Assembly (NCBI GenBank): GCA_030429345.1
Contig: JAUIFJ010000005.1
Location: forward strand, 118,838 to 182,837
Length of the DNA stretch: 64,000 nucleotides
Origin: a bacterium
Lineage (GTDB): Bacteria > CAIWAD01
Direction: 5' to 3'
In this document: one piece after another, positions 28,301 to 36,834 of the stretch
Position numbering within the stretch: position 1 is the first letter of the stretch
Layout of the letters: each line of letters begins with the position of its first letter
Notes under the pieces: model-generated
Database searches by the model: none
What the model saw: the letters and a program-made list of their open reading frames with translations, nothing else
What the model was told of the DNA's origin: nothing
Program-made: the position numbers and the translations under genes

Positions 28301-29755
28301 ATCCAGGTTCTCGAAGTCGAACTCTTCCCCAATTCCCACATGAACTTCCGATTTCAGTTGGCTTAGCTGGAGCCACTTCGTATACGCCGGCTTTGGTGTT
28401 CCATCGGGATGCATGGCTCCCCAACCCACGTGATCCGGATCGTTGCCCAGTTGCTCCCTGACATTCCACCACATCAAGGGGCCGGCAAATTCCCATTGCC
28501 GCCATTGCTCCAGGTAAGCCTGAGCCCAGAAAGCCTGCAGTTCTTCGCTGTTCAATCCATGCGTCTCGTATACGACTGTGGAATCCCAACACACAGTGTC
28601 GCCCGTCAAGGAGTCTATGGCGCAGAAAGTTTCGACACGGGACCAAGTTGTATCAATCGCGGGACCGCATTCGGTTCCCCAGATCTTCTTGGACGACTCT
28701 CCTTCTTCGCACATGATTGCGTAGAGTTCCTGAGTATGCATGAAACTGCTCATGGGGCTGATTCCCGTCAGACGACTCGGGTCGGCAACGATAACCCTCG
28801 GATCTGCCCGCAGTTGCTCATAGCTGATCGTGGACCCCAAAGCAAGCAGCTCCAGGGAATCGTGCACCGCTGCGGTCCCCTTGCCCACACCGAAGGGACC
28901 ATAGGGATGATATCCCACTGCATCAAAAAGAGTCGAATCCCCGATGGAGTGACTATAGGCATACATGTGCTTTAAGAACTGATCCGGGGTATAAGCCGTT
29001 GTATCCGGGGGCGAGTACAAGCTCGTATCCTGTGTCACCGTCCACCTTCGCGGCACCATTCCTCCTGAAAGCACAGTTAAAGGCGGAGAGCCCGGGTTCG
29101 ACTGCTGATACAAAGCCGCCTGTTCGTGCATTGAATCATAGGCAATTTTAAGATACTCAGGATACTCTACGATGCCGGGGATCTTAGCGGTCGGCCAGCC
29201 GCGATCATCCGTAAAGAATCGCTGATAGTATCTATTCGTGTTCGGTTCATTCCCGATCTCGAAATGAGTGACATCCGGATAGTAGCGTTCGATGACTGTG
29301 CGGCAAAAGTCGGCCCATTGGTTTTTCGCTACATCCGTATCCTTGAGCGCGATGTAGCTGCTGGCAGGTGAGCCGTCCATGTCGAAGGGTGCCGGACGGG
29401 CAAATGGCGGTACGGTGAAAACCTGCATGATGACATTCAGACCGATGGCCTGAGCTACGGTGAACTTGGCTTCCACATTCGTGAAATCAAGGGGGCCGCC
29501 AGGATAATCCCCCGCTACATCCCACCAACCGACACCAACGACTGTCCAATCTCCAACCTCAAAGGCTGCGGAAAAGAAATCTGCTGCATTGTCGGTGATG
29601 TAATCATCCGTACCCGCGAAATAAACATGAAACCCCATCCGCTCCCGAAGGGCCTCGCCGAAAGCCTGACTGCACAACAGCAGCACCAACACGAGCAGGA
29701 ACGAACTGCGCCGGTGACTGTGCCAACTCATAACAGATGACTTCAAGGGGATCAT
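25355..29755 (-). CDS. Very large secreted glycoside-hydrolase-like/beta-helix protein with sorting module
   Basis: The protein has 1466 residues from the ATG at 29755 (AGGAG upstream). A TTG-initiated frame from 29809 lacks a binding site. A signal peptide ends near SQAFGEA. Residues ~40-500 look like a clan A (beta/alpha)8 glycosidase: HFEIGNEPNTN is a candidate acid/base Asn-Glu pair, and KKIWGTECGP a candidate nucleophile strand. GFHVYFAGTDDY marks the first strand. A beta-helix region with SIQ/NCTF-type turns follows to about 1200, then a helical stretch (AQGHYRAVVLSYTKDPEANEA) resembling a TPR-like linker. The protein ends in a type IX-like module (YPNPFNPSTTI, VYNLLGQKV, ASGVYIV, final LLLK). 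It is probably a surface polysaccharide-degrading enzyme; the substrate cannot be told. Confidence 0.82.
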   Translation of the reverse strand: MIPLKSSVMSWHSHRRSSFLLVLVLLLCSQAFGEALRERMGFHVYFAGTDDYITDNAADFFSAAFEVGDWTVVGVGWWDVAGDYPGGPLDFTNVEAKFTVAQAIGLNVIMQVFTVPPFARPAPFDMDGSPASSYIALKDTDVAKNQWADFCRTVIERYYPDVTHFEIGNEPNTNRYYQRFFTDDRGWPTAKIPGIVEYPEYLKIAYDSMHEQAALYQQSNPGSPPLTVLSGGMVPRRWTVTQDTSLYSPPDTTAYTPDQFLKHMYAYSHSIGDSTLFDAVGYHPYGPFGVGKGTAAVHDSLELLALGSTISYEQLRADPRVIVADPSRLTGISPMSSFMHTQELYAIMCEEGESSKKIWGTECGPAIDTTWSRVETFCAIDSLTGDTVCWDSTVVYETHGLNSEELQAFWAQAYLEQWRQWEFAGPLMWWNVREQLGNDPDHVGWGAMHPDGTPKPAYTKWLQLSQLKSEVHVGIGEEFDFENLDDAIDYIHENSDWFDSWRIYLYENPNEYFFGGWAFTDVDSISIQGVTGTPEAFEPAEEGAVRLSCMSLHGPMEFRECDAEIRDVTFEDCSSNNVLMKAQDASLDLYNTVFRNGYSSGSPFLWVQNSDLLAENCSFIENYSWRGAQSGMPEYGLVYLTNGSKATVTNSLFLENLGGTASAIISGLDVNVDWLSSATITNCTFHHDRGITQPSDAATMSFHQNAAVEITNCLFTNSHDPESTNAGLCESIAGTAGPNLTVKHSLFDQSIWWLTDGYAFIDTSQTGKNLVLPISASADFVKYTPDYALRHDSQCLDKGDPQIVDFDLTTSDIGYTPQYAVKQLQLTVDCLEPGWYEVEGAAAVIQTDIPAGTSIRVAAGKTLIIQGGDDLSIGDVAGQRTAIVGREAPDGSPANAIIVGVTTDKAGALQGVLFNYPANYAGTRPWLQFGSLTGLDLRPELVSFHNYGEAELYFMHCEGEFSGYDIRYKEGVPPRFFQDFPTPKQLTLYSTELRVKDCTFGIPNFQDASWSVKVEGTPVGGIPLLEDNTFLFQGQDADSLLPPVLVRQGVAELRGNQFVDCVVPALSQETNSTVHMNEGAMNRFIGYDHTEDGLTQSLVRMVGDCYLDLHCGYNSFVSPQFGGLNIDLVSYTSSSPPLNTRTWRKNFWGESCTDSIPTSAITPADTSEWAIPFWAELEYNLGSCPILYPDTCPYDEMTALVTLKAGKDAEYLGDLATAQGHYRAVVLSYTKDPEANEASLKLKALGLDKAYGELNFSALQTDLFQASDSSLALGVIHQAMLQECSGWCVEARWQRRTEILSLLDSMQMAETDPINYNTIKLAKLEIQAYPPPPGGMSAAGTASFAPSRILEESEAAHEFLHYEMVQTIPGDLEEEPGLPTQFRIANVYPNPFNPSTTIILELPKEGKASVLVYNLLGQKVMTLLEEELEAGSHTLAFDGSAFASGVYIVTARSEFGVQHRKMLLLK

Positions 29756-30025
29756 CTTGCTGCTCCTCTGCACTGCGAAACAAACGATTCGACTCGCCAA
29801 GAAGCTCAACAGTTTTGTTCACCCCCCCCCCTTGATCTGTATCAACAACTGAAATTCCTTTCGGAAGACAACAAAGCGACAAATCCCCAACCGAGTCCGC
29901 TGATCAGGCCTTCACAACGGAATTCGGTGAACTCCCCGGAATGCGCTTTCCGGCGCCGGAAGGAGGAGCCCCAGACACTGGATTGCAGTAGTACTCCCGC
30001 TTTCGTGGGAATGGCGAGCTCCGAT

Positions 30026-30077
30026 CCATGCGCCGCGCAGCGGCGGACCAACCAAAGCCGCCTGTGAAACATGCGGA
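30026..30077. repeat. Interspersed repeat family 1 (REP-like), copy B
   Basis: CGCCGC-GCA-GCGGCG (30031-30045) is followed by the spacer GACCAACCAAAG and a second hairpin, CCGCcTGT-GAA-ACATGCGG, with one stem mismatch. The spacer is nearly identical to that of the copy at 40701. Confidence 0.8.
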
Positions 30078-30169
30078 GACAGAGGAGTATCCGAACCGCC
30101 CCCATTCGCCGCGCAGCGCCGGGATGCGCGAGGGCGGCGTCGATGTATGCGCGGAGATTGCACGGATGC

Positions 30170-30195
30170 AAAAAGGGCGACCCACCGGGTCGCCC
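30170..30195 (-). terminator. Intrinsic terminator of the lon operon
   Basis: GGGCGACCC (30175-30183) and GGGTCGCCC (30187-30195) form a 9-bp stem with a 3-nt loop. On the minus strand the stem is followed by TTTTT (complement of 30170-30174). It lies about 60 bases after the lon stop. Confidence 0.88.
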
Positions 30196-30255
30196 TTCTA
30201 TCAATTGAATTCTTCTCCGTGCTCTCCGTCTCCTCCGCGCCCTCCGTGCGAGCTC

Positions 30256-32634
30256 TTAATTGCTAAGCGCCGCCTCCAGCATCATCGGGGATTGCTCGAG
30301 CGCCAGGGCCAGCACCTCGTCGATGTGTGATACAAGCACCAGCTCCATGCCCTCTCGCACCTCCGCCGGGATGCCCTCGATGTCGCGGCCGTTGTCCTTG
30401 GGCAGCAGGGCCACGCGGATGCCGGCGCGGTGGGCGGCCATGATCTTCTCGCGCAGGCCGCCGATGGCCAGGACCTTGCCGCGAAGGCTGACCTCTCCGG
30501 TCATCGCCAGGTCGTGACGCACCTTGCGACGCGTCAGCAGGCTGACCAGGCTGGTGATCAGCGCGATGCCCGCCGAGGGCCCGTCCTTCGGGGTCGCCCC
30601 TTCCGGCAAATGGATGTGCAGGTCGTTGTTCTTGAAGAGGCCGTCGGGAATGCCGAAGTCCTCGGCGTGGCCGCGGATGTAGGACAAGGCGATTTCCGCG
30701 CTCTCGCGCATCACCTCTCCCAGCTGGCCCGTCAGCTTGAGGCGGCCGCTGCCCGGCATGCGCGAGCTCTCGATGAAGAGGATCGCCCCGCCGACGGGCG
30801 ACCAGGCCATGCCGGTGGCCACGCCGACCTCCGCCTCGCGTCCCGCCATTTCGGGAATCACGCTGTCGGGTCCGAGGAACTCGCGGGCGCGGCTTTCCGT
30901 GATGCGCACACGCAGGTCCTCCCCTTCGGCCACGCGGCGCGCGATGCGACGACAGATCGATCCGACACGCTGTTCGAGGCGTCTCACGCCGGCTTCGCGC
31001 GTATACTCCTCGATCACGGTCCGCAGGCCATCGGTCTGGAAGCCGAGGTTCTTCTTCTCCAGCCCGTTGGCCTCGATCTGCCGCGGCACGATGAAGCGCC
31101 GGGCGATCTCGATCTTCTCCGTGACCAGGTAGCCCGGCAGGTGGATCACCTCCATGCGGTCGCGCAGGGGGCCGGGAATGCGTTCAATCTCGTTTGCCGT
31201 GGCAATGAAGAGCACCTGGCTCAGGTCCAGCGGCAGGCCCAGGTAGTGGTCCTGGAACTTGTCGTTCTGCGCCGGGTCCAGCACCTCGAGCATCGCCGAG
31301 GCCGGGTCGCCCTTCATGTCGGCGGCCATCTTGTCGATCTCGTCGAGCATCATCACCGGATTCATGCATCCTGTCTCACGCAGCTTCTGCGCGATGCGGC
31401 CCGGCATGCTGCCCACATAGGTGCGGCGGTGTCCGCGGATCTCGCTCTCGTCGTGTACGCCGCCCAGGGCAATGCGCGCGAAACGGCGTCCCAGGGCGCG
31501 GGCAATGCTCTGCCCCAGGCTGGTCTTGCCCACTCCCGGAGGCCCCGCGAAACAGAGGATCGGTCCCCGCCCGCTGCTGGTCAGCTTGCGCACGGCCAGG
31601 AATTCCAGGATGCGCTCCTTGACCTTTTCCAGCCCGTAGTGGTCCGCGTCGAGCACACCGGCGGCGCGTTTCAGGTTCAGGCTCTCGCTGTCACGCACGC
31701 ACCAGGGCAGCTCGACGAGCCAGTCCAGGTAGGTGCGCGCCACCGTATACTCGCTGGAGGCCGTATTCATGCGCGCCAGCCGTTTCAGCTCGCGGATCGC
31801 GGCCTCGCGGACGGCATCCGGGTAGTCCTGCTCCAGGAAGCGCTGGCGAATGTCCTCCAGCTCGACGGCCGAGTCCTCCTCGTCGCCCAGCTCCTTGTGG
31901 ATCACGCGGAGCTGCTCGCGCAGGTAGTGCTCCTTGTGGCTCTCCTCCATCGAGCGGTTCATCTCGTCCTGGATCTTGCGGGAGAGCTCGTTGAGCTTCA
32001 GTTCCTTGTAGAGCAGCTCCAGGACCGCTTTCAGCCGACCGGCATTGGTCGTTTCCTCGAGCACGGCCTGGCGGTCTTCCAGGCCGAAGTTGAGGTTGGC
32101 GCAGATCAGGTCGGCCAGCTTGCCCGGCTCCTTGACCGTGCGCACGTTCTGTCGCATCTCGTCCGTGACCCAGCTGTTCTCGGCGACGAAATCCTCGAAA
32201 GCCTTCAGCAGCTCCTTGCGGTAGCCATCTGTTTTCAGGCTCTGACGCTTGTCGTCCTCGATCACGCTGCATCCCACCGACAGCAGCGGCTCGCGGCCCT
32301 CGATCTTCTCGAAGCGTATACGGCGCAGTCCCTGCAGCAGCAGGCCCATGCTTCCGTCGGGCACGGTGAACATCTTGAGAATGCGCACGGCGGTGCCGAT
32401 CTCGAAAAGGCGACGGCCGTCCTCTTCCCCGTCGTCCTTCTTCAGGAAGACCGCCAGCATGCGATTGCCGGCGAGCACCTTCTGCAGCATCGAGATCTGT
32501 CGTTCGTCGCTGACGACCTGCGGGTAGACGACTCCGGGAAAGATCACGGCATCCGTCACCGCCAGCAGGGGCAGCTCCGCGGGAATCGGCAGGGCGGCGG
32601 ATTCTTCCGCCAGGTCATTGAGGCTGCGGTCCAT
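30256..32634 (-). CDS. lon: ATP-dependent protease Lon
   Basis: The protein has 792 residues, the normal length for LonA. The N-terminal substrate-recognition domain spans about 20-215 (LPLLAVTDAVIFPGVV). The AAA+ domain has Walker A GPPGVGKTS, MMLDEIDKM and the AATANEIERIPGPLRDRMEVI segment. The Ser-Lys proteolytic domain carries the catalytic Ser in PKDGPSAGIAL and the Lys in REKIMAAHRAG. It degrades misfolded and regulatory proteins in the cytoplasm. Its ATG overlaps the TAA of the small heat-shock gene (TAATG), so the two are translationally coupled. Pairing a holding chaperone with the protease suggests a common protein-quality operon. Confidence 0.97.
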   Translation of the reverse strand: MDRSLNDLAEESAALPIPAELPLLAVTDAVIFPGVVYPQVVSDERQISMLQKVLAGNRMLAVFLKKDDGEEDGRRLFEIGTAVRILKMFTVPDGSMGLLLQGLRRIRFEKIEGREPLLSVGCSVIEDDKRQSLKTDGYRKELLKAFEDFVAENSWVTDEMRQNVRTVKEPGKLADLICANLNFGLEDRQAVLEETTNAGRLKAVLELLYKELKLNELSRKIQDEMNRSMEESHKEHYLREQLRVIHKELGDEEDSAVELEDIRQRFLEQDYPDAVREAAIRELKRLARMNTASSEYTVARTYLDWLVELPWCVRDSESLNLKRAAGVLDADHYGLEKVKERILEFLAVRKLTSSGRGPILCFAGPPGVGKTSLGQSIARALGRRFARIALGGVHDESEIRGHRRTYVGSMPGRIAQKLRETGCMNPVMMLDEIDKMAADMKGDPASAMLEVLDPAQNDKFQDHYLGLPLDLSQVLFIATANEIERIPGPLRDRMEVIHLPGYLVTEKIEIARRFIVPRQIEANGLEKKNLGFQTDGLRTVIEEYTREAGVRRLEQRVGSICRRIARRVAEGEDLRVRITESRAREFLGPDSVIPEMAGREAEVGVATGMAWSPVGGAILFIESSRMPGSGRLKLTGQLGEVMRESAEIALSYIRGHAEDFGIPDGLFKNNDLHIHLPEGATPKDGPSAGIALITSLVSLLTRRKVRHDLAMTGEVSLRGKVLAIGGLREKIMAAHRAGIRVALLPKDNGRDIEGIPAEVREGMELVLVSHIDEVLALALEQSPMMLEAALSN

Positions 32635-33077
32635 TATTCCTCCGCTTCCGCTTCGAGGATGATCTTGGCTCCAGGCATGCGCGCGATATGGATCACAAGA
32701 AAGCCATCCCGGTAGTTGGCATCGATATCGTCCGTATCCAGGCCCGCCGGCAGGGTGATCCGCCGTTCGAACTCGCCGAAACTGAGCTCCATGCGGAAGA
32801 AGCGTTCCACCTCCTGCGGCACGGGACTGCGGCGTGTGCCCTGGATCACGAGCTCGTCCTCGACCAGTCCGAGCTGTACATCACGACGTTCTACTCCGGC
32901 CAGCTCGACGATCACGGTAAGCCTCGTCTCGCCGAGCATCATGTCCACGGGAGGAAGAAAACCGCGGGGAAGGGTGTCCTCGCCCGAGCCCCCGTTGATC
33001 AGCTGCTGGAAGCCCCGCCTCAGCTCGGACTGCGTGTCCTCCATCTCGTCGATCATCTTGCGGTCCAGAAAATACAT
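32634..33077 (-). CDS. Hsp20-family small heat-shock protein
   Basis: The protein has 147 residues. The alpha-crystallin domain spans about 43-140 (PPVDMMLGETRLTVIVELAGV, LVIQGTRR, ERFFRMELSFGEFERRITLP, ANYRDGFLVIHI). The terminal motif normally I.I appears as AKIILEA. The start is backed by AAGGAGG. It binds unfolding proteins without ATP. It is placed directly before lon (one-base overlap) and after the HDOD gene (44 bp), so it probably belongs to the same transcript. Confidence 0.92.
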   Translation of the reverse strand: MYFLDRKMIDEMEDTQSELRRGFQQLINGGSGEDTLPRGFLPPVDMMLGETRLTVIVELAGVERRDVQLGLVEDELVIQGTRRSPVPQEVERFFRMELSFGEFERRITLPAGLDTDDIDANYRDGFLVIHIARMPGAKIILEAEAEE

Positions 33078-33121
33078 CCCGTTCCTCCTTGACCCGTCGC
33101 CAGTCGCGCGGGTTTCCAGTG

Positions 33122-34000
33122 CTAGTTGAGCGAATCGAGTATCGAGCGGATCGCGTCGCCCGCCCTGCCGACCGCGTTGAGCAGCAGCCTGGGTTCGAAC
33201 TCCCGGCCGGCAATACGATTCATTTCTTCCCAGCTCAACCGGCTGTCACTCCAGAACACCGCCTCGGATCCGGGCTGTTCCGGAGTCTCCTGGTGGCTGA
33301 ACTCGTTGGCAAATGCGACACAGCCGACCAGGGGGGCGTATTCCCCGGCCGCGTCGAAGGAGTGATGGTCCCGAATGGCGGCCAGAATCGAGTCCGGCAG
33401 ATGCCACTGCGAGGCCAACCAGGCCCCGACTTCGCTGTGATCCGTTCCAAGAACCTGGCGCTCGGCGTCGATGCCGGACAGGTCTTTGTGTTTCAAAAGC
33501 CCGCAGGCCTGCTCGTATTCCGCCGGGAAGAAATGGTCGAGTACGATCTTGCCCACATCGTGCAGCAGGCCCGCCGTATACGCCTCCCCCGTGTGTCCCA
33601 GATGCAGCACGCGATCCAGCAGCGAGGAAAGAACGGCGGTCGAGATCGAGTGGATCCAGAACTGCTCGCGTCGGCCGCTGCGGTCGGGCAGCCCTTCGTT
33701 GAATCCGCGAAAGACGGAGACCGTGGTGACGATCTTGTATACCTCCTGCTCGCCCAGGTAGACCAGGGCCTGGCTCAGGTCTGAGACCGGCCGGGAAAAC
33801 GAGAACCAGGCCGAATTGGCCAGTTTCAGGAAGCGCGCCGCCAGACTTGGATCACGCAGGATGACTTCCGCCAGATCGTTCGCCGAATGCTGCGGATCGG
33901 CCATGCGGCCCATCAGTTCCGTGAGCACGCTGGGAATCGTCGGCAGGTCGCGAATGTCCTTGTGGTTTTCCAGCAGGGCTGGTGGGGAAATCGCATCCAT
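33122..34000 (-). CDS. HDOD-domain signalling protein
   Basis: The protein has 292 residues from the ATG at 34000, four bases after the preceding regulator's stop. A longer frame to 34078 overlaps that gene and is not favoured. The HDOD domain occupies about 10-210: IRDLPTIPSVLTELM, SLAARFLKLANSAWFS, AYTAGLLHDVGKIVLDHF. It keeps an HD-like pair (HDVGK), but the family usually lacks metal hydrolase activity and works by protein contacts in c-di-GMP or stress signalling. The last ~80 residues are a separate helical tail. Coupling to a receiver-domain protein suggests a regulator/HDOD partner pair. Confidence 0.9.
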   Translation of the reverse strand: MDAISPPALLENHKDIRDLPTIPSVLTELMGRMADPQHSANDLAEVILRDPSLAARFLKLANSAWFSFSRPVSDLSQALVYLGEQEVYKIVTTVSVFRGFNEGLPDRSGRREQFWIHSISTAVLSSLLDRVLHLGHTGEAYTAGLLHDVGKIVLDHFFPAEYEQACGLLKHKDLSGIDAERQVLGTDHSEVGAWLASQWHLPDSILAAIRDHHSFDAAGEYAPLVGCVAFANEFSHQETPEQPGSEAVFWSDSRLSWEEMNRIAGREFEPRLLLNAVGRAGDAIRSILDSLN

Positions 34001-34004
34001 GGGC

Positions 34005-35219
34005 TCACCCGGCCAGTTTGGACTTGACAAGGGAATCGACGGCTGCGAGCTCGAAAGGCTTCTCCAGGAACTCGGCATCGTTGATCTTGTAGGACGCCAT
34101 GTCCTTCGCGGCTGAATTATAGCCGGTAATCAGCACGACCGGGACTTCCGGCCAGTTGTTGTGCACTTCCATGAAGAGCTGGAATCCGTTCATGCGCGGC
34201 ATGTAGATGTCGGAGATCAGCAGGTCGACTTTTGTCGCACGCAGAACCTTCAGCGCCTCGCGGCCATCCCCCGCCTCCAGGCAGACATAGCCGCTCATGT
34301 CCAGGAACTGGACCAGCATGTGTCGCACAGCCACATCATCGTCCACGACCAGAATCGTCGGCGGGGGAAGCGGCTCGGCCAGCTCGCCGGCCGGGGTCCC
34401 GGGAGCGGGGGTCTCGCCGGAATCGGCATCTTCCTTCTCCTCGCTGCTGCTGTCGAGGAGCTCGGACAGACCGGCGAAGTCCTCTTCGCTTTCCGGCAGC
34501 GCCAGCAAGTGGGATACGAAGGTCGACTGGCGCTTGCTCCAGAGCTGCAGCTGCTCCTGCGGCACCAGCATCAGAATCGTGACGGAAGGAAAATGCCGGG
34601 AAGTCTTCTCCAAGGTGCCCAGACCATCGCCCAGCCCGCGGGGATCCATCAGCACAATGTCCGGCGTTTCATCGAGGAAAGCCCTGCATAGGGATTCGAT
34701 GTCCGGAACCTCGGCCAGGGTCCGGCCGGTGCGAGAGAGGTGCTTGCGGAAAGTGTAGTTGCGATTGCGGTCGTTGAGGAAGAGCAGGATGTTCTGCTCT
34801 TTCGCGGCAGGCTGCTCCTCGCGGCTTTGCACGAAGAGCGCTCGCCGCATCAGGCGGGACAGGTCCTGGCGATCATGGTCCTTCGGCAGTGAATCCTGAA
34901 TGCCCAAACCTTCCAGCAGGCCCTGCTCCTCTTCCAGGCCGTCCTCTTCCGACCCGTAGCTGGAAACGGCGATGGCGGCAAGCCGGGCCAGAGGTTTCTT
35001 GGCGCCCATCAGCACGGGCAGGATCTCCATCACTCCCGGCTTGTCGTCGACCAGATCGAAGAAGACCAGGTCAGGCGGAGAACTCCAGAGAGCAGTCATA
35101 GCTCGAGGAGCGCTGTCGAGGACTGTTATGAAGGAAAGGCCATACTCCTTGGCCTCCTTGCGAATGAGGTCGATGAACGCTTCGCGCCGTGAAACGACCA
35201 GTACTTTTTCGTTGCGCAT
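34005..35219 (-). CDS. Response regulator with one canonical and two degenerate receiver domains
   Basis: The protein has 404 residues. The start at 35219 has AGGA six bases upstream. The first segment (1-125; KVLVVSRREAFIDLI, DLVFFDLVDD) and second segment (about 145-260; NILLFLNDRNRNYTF, DIVLMDPRG) fold like receivers but lack parts of the acidic pocket. After an acidic, Pro-rich linker the third (about 290-404) is canonical, with ILVVDDDVAV, Asp in LLISDIYMPRMNG and Lys in FLEKPFEL. There is no DNA-binding output. The next genes encode the HDOD protein, Hsp20 and Lon, so the regulator may work by protein contact within a stress-signalling module. Confidence 0.85.
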   Translation of the reverse strand: MRNEKVLVVSRREAFIDLIRKEAKEYGLSFITVLDSAPRAMTALWSSPPDLVFFDLVDDKPGVMEILPVLMGAKKPLARLAAIAVSSYGSEEDGLEEEQGLLEGLGIQDSLPKDHDRQDLSRLMRRALFVQSREEQPAAKEQNILLFLNDRNRNYTFRKHLSRTGRTLAEVPDIESLCRAFLDETPDIVLMDPRGLGDGLGTLEKTSRHFPSVTILMLVPQEQLQLWSKRQSTFVSHLLALPESEEDFAGLSELLDSSSEEKEDADSGETPAPGTPAGELAEPLPPPTILVVDDDVAVRHMLVQFLDMSGYVCLEAGDGREALKVLRATKVDLLISDIYMPRMNGFQLFMEVHNNWPEVPVVLITGYNSAAKDMASYKINDAEFLEKPFELAAVDSLVKSKLAG

Positions 35220-35388
35220 CCCTGATCCTGCAATTGGCTGCCGGGACGCATCCGTGTGCGCCACTAGTTCCAGAACGACTATCGTCGCCTACCGAAGGCA
35301 AATCAAGCTGGCGCATTGAAAATGTCCCTGGTTTCAAAGGGAAGCGGGGGAGCGGCAAGGCCTTTGTTCTGGATGCAGGAAAGGGCGG

Positions 35389-36798
35389 CTACCCCCGGGG
35401 TCCCGGACGGGAGGGGCGGTACTCTTCGGCTTTCAGCCCATGCTTTTTCAACTTTGCCAGCAGGTTCTTGCGGGCAATGTCCAGCCGACGGGCGCAAGCG
35501 CTGACGTTCCCCTGCTCGCGCCGCAGGGTCTCGTCCAGGAGTTGCCGCTCGACCGCGTCCCGGGCCTCCTGCAGAGTCATCTTCATCAGGTCTCGTGACA
35601 GGGACGGGCTTTTCGAATCCTGTTCAATGAAGGAAGCCGGAAGGTAGCGCCGCTGCAGGCCTTCCTGGCCATTCAGCACCAGCAGGTTCTCGACCAGATT
35701 CTCCAGCTCGCGAATGTTGCCGGGCCAATCGTGGTGCCGCAGGGCATCCAGGAAGTCCTCTTCCACTCGCGGAGGGTCCAGGCCGCGCGCGCCCGCAATG
35801 CGCGCCGACAGCCCGCGGACCAGATCCGGCAGATCTTCCAGTCGATCGCGCAGCGGCGGCAGGCGAATCTCGATCACGTTCAATCGGAAATACAGATCCC
35901 TTCGAAAGCGCCCCGCTTCCACTTCCTCCTTCAGGTCGCGATTGGTGGCGCTGACCAGCCGGAAATCCGCCTTCTCCAGCCGGTTGCTGCCCAGGGCACT
36001 GAACTCGCGCTCCTGCAGCACGCGCAGCAGTTTGGCCTGCAGGTCCAGGTCCATCTCACCGATCTCGTCGAGAAGGATCGTTCCGCCGTGCGCCTGGGCA
36101 AAACGCCCTTCCCGCTCGCGTCCCGCCCCGGTGAAGGCGCCTTCCACATGGCCGAAGAGTTCGCTTTCGATCAGGTTCGGCGGCAGGGCGGCAATGTTGA
36201 CCTTGACCAGCGGATGCTTGCGGCGCGAGCTGTGGTGGTGGATCAGGTCCGCCAGCAGCTCCTTGCCCGTTCCGGATTCGCCGCTCAGGAGCACGCTGGC
36301 GCCGGAATCGGCAATGCGCCGCACGGTCAGTTCGTAGATCGCCTGCATGCGCGGATTGCGACTGGCCCGCCCACTGTCCGGGCTAAGCATGCGCCGCAGC
36401 AGCTCTCCGCCCTGGCGCGTCAGGGACTGTTCCCGCTGCAGGGCTTCCAGTTCCTTCCGCAGCTGGCCGTAATCGAGAGGCTTCTCGATGTAGCCGTGAG
36501 CGCCCAGCTTCATGGCTTCAACGGCGCTGTCGACGGTGCCGAAACCAGTGAAGAGCATGATGCGCACCAGGGGAAAATGCCGGTGCACTTCCCGCAGCAG
36601 CTGCATGCCGTCCATATGCGGCATGTAGATGTCGCTGAGGATCAGGTCGATCTCCTCGGAACGGAGGATGGAGAGGGCTTCCATTCCGTCGGAGGCCGTG
36701 CGACATTCGTGTCCCCAGCCGCGGATCAGCTCGCCGGAGATCGAGAGGATGTCCTTTTCGTCATCGACGACCAGGACGCGCAGGCGGCGCTCACTCAT
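35389..36798 (-). CDS. NtrC-family sigma54-dependent response regulator
   Basis: The protein has 469 residues. The receiver has VLVVDDEKDI, Asp in LILSDIYMPHMDG and Lys in GYIEKPLD. The AAA+ domain has GESGTGKE (Walker A), canonical GAFTGAG, ILLDEIGEM (Walker B), NRDL and WPGNIRELENLVENL. The Fis-type helix-turn-helix at the C-terminus reads NVSACARRLDIARKNLLAKLKKHG. No kinase gene is adjacent, so it is an orphan within this window. It starts 170 bp upstream of the three-receiver regulator and is divergent from a small gene at 36835. The plausible -24/-12 promoter at 38435 is the nearest candidate target. Confidence 0.93.
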   Translation of the reverse strand: MSERRLRVLVVDDEKDILSISGELIRGWGHECRTASDGMEALSILRSEEIDLILSDIYMPHMDGMQLLREVHRHFPLVRIMLFTGFGTVDSAVEAMKLGAHGYIEKPLDYGQLRKELEALQREQSLTRQGGELLRRMLSPDSGRASRNPRMQAIYELTVRRIADSGASVLLSGESGTGKELLADLIHHHSSRRKHPLVKVNIAALPPNLIESELFGHVEGAFTGAGREREGRFAQAHGGTILLDEIGEMDLDLQAKLLRVLQEREFSALGSNRLEKADFRLVSATNRDLKEEVEAGRFRRDLYFRLNVIEIRLPPLRDRLEDLPDLVRGLSARIAGARGLDPPRVEEDFLDALRHHDWPGNIRELENLVENLLVLNGQEGLQRRYLPASFIEQDSKSPSLSRDLMKMTLQEARDAVERQLLDETLRREQGNVSACARRLDIARKNLLAKLKKHGLKAEEYRPSRPGPRG

Positions 36799-36834
36799 CT
36801 AAATCCCCTTCCCCGCGATTCCGATAGCGGAAAC

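Larger units (their letters stand above)
29756..30255. other. Intergenic region with a C tract and a family 1 repeat
   Basis: This 500-base gap lies between lon (3' end) and the glycoside-hydrolase-like gene (5' end). It holds a homopolymeric C run near 29821-29832, repeat family 1 copy B, a further CGCCGCGCAGCGCCG palindrome near 30106 and the lon terminator. Overlapping frames on the minus strand are tied to the repeat and are not considered genes. No clear promoter was recognised for the large gene. Confidence 0.5.

Noticed and set aside
30430-32715. Long plus-strand frame opposite lon
   Set aside because: Antisense shadow produced by GC-rich third codon positions; lon motifs are unambiguous on the minus strand.
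35220-35388. Possible -24/-12 promoter TGGAACTAGTGGCGCA upstream of the three-receiver regulator
   Set aside because: Spacing fits, but the -12 half lacks TTGC and the match is too weak to list.
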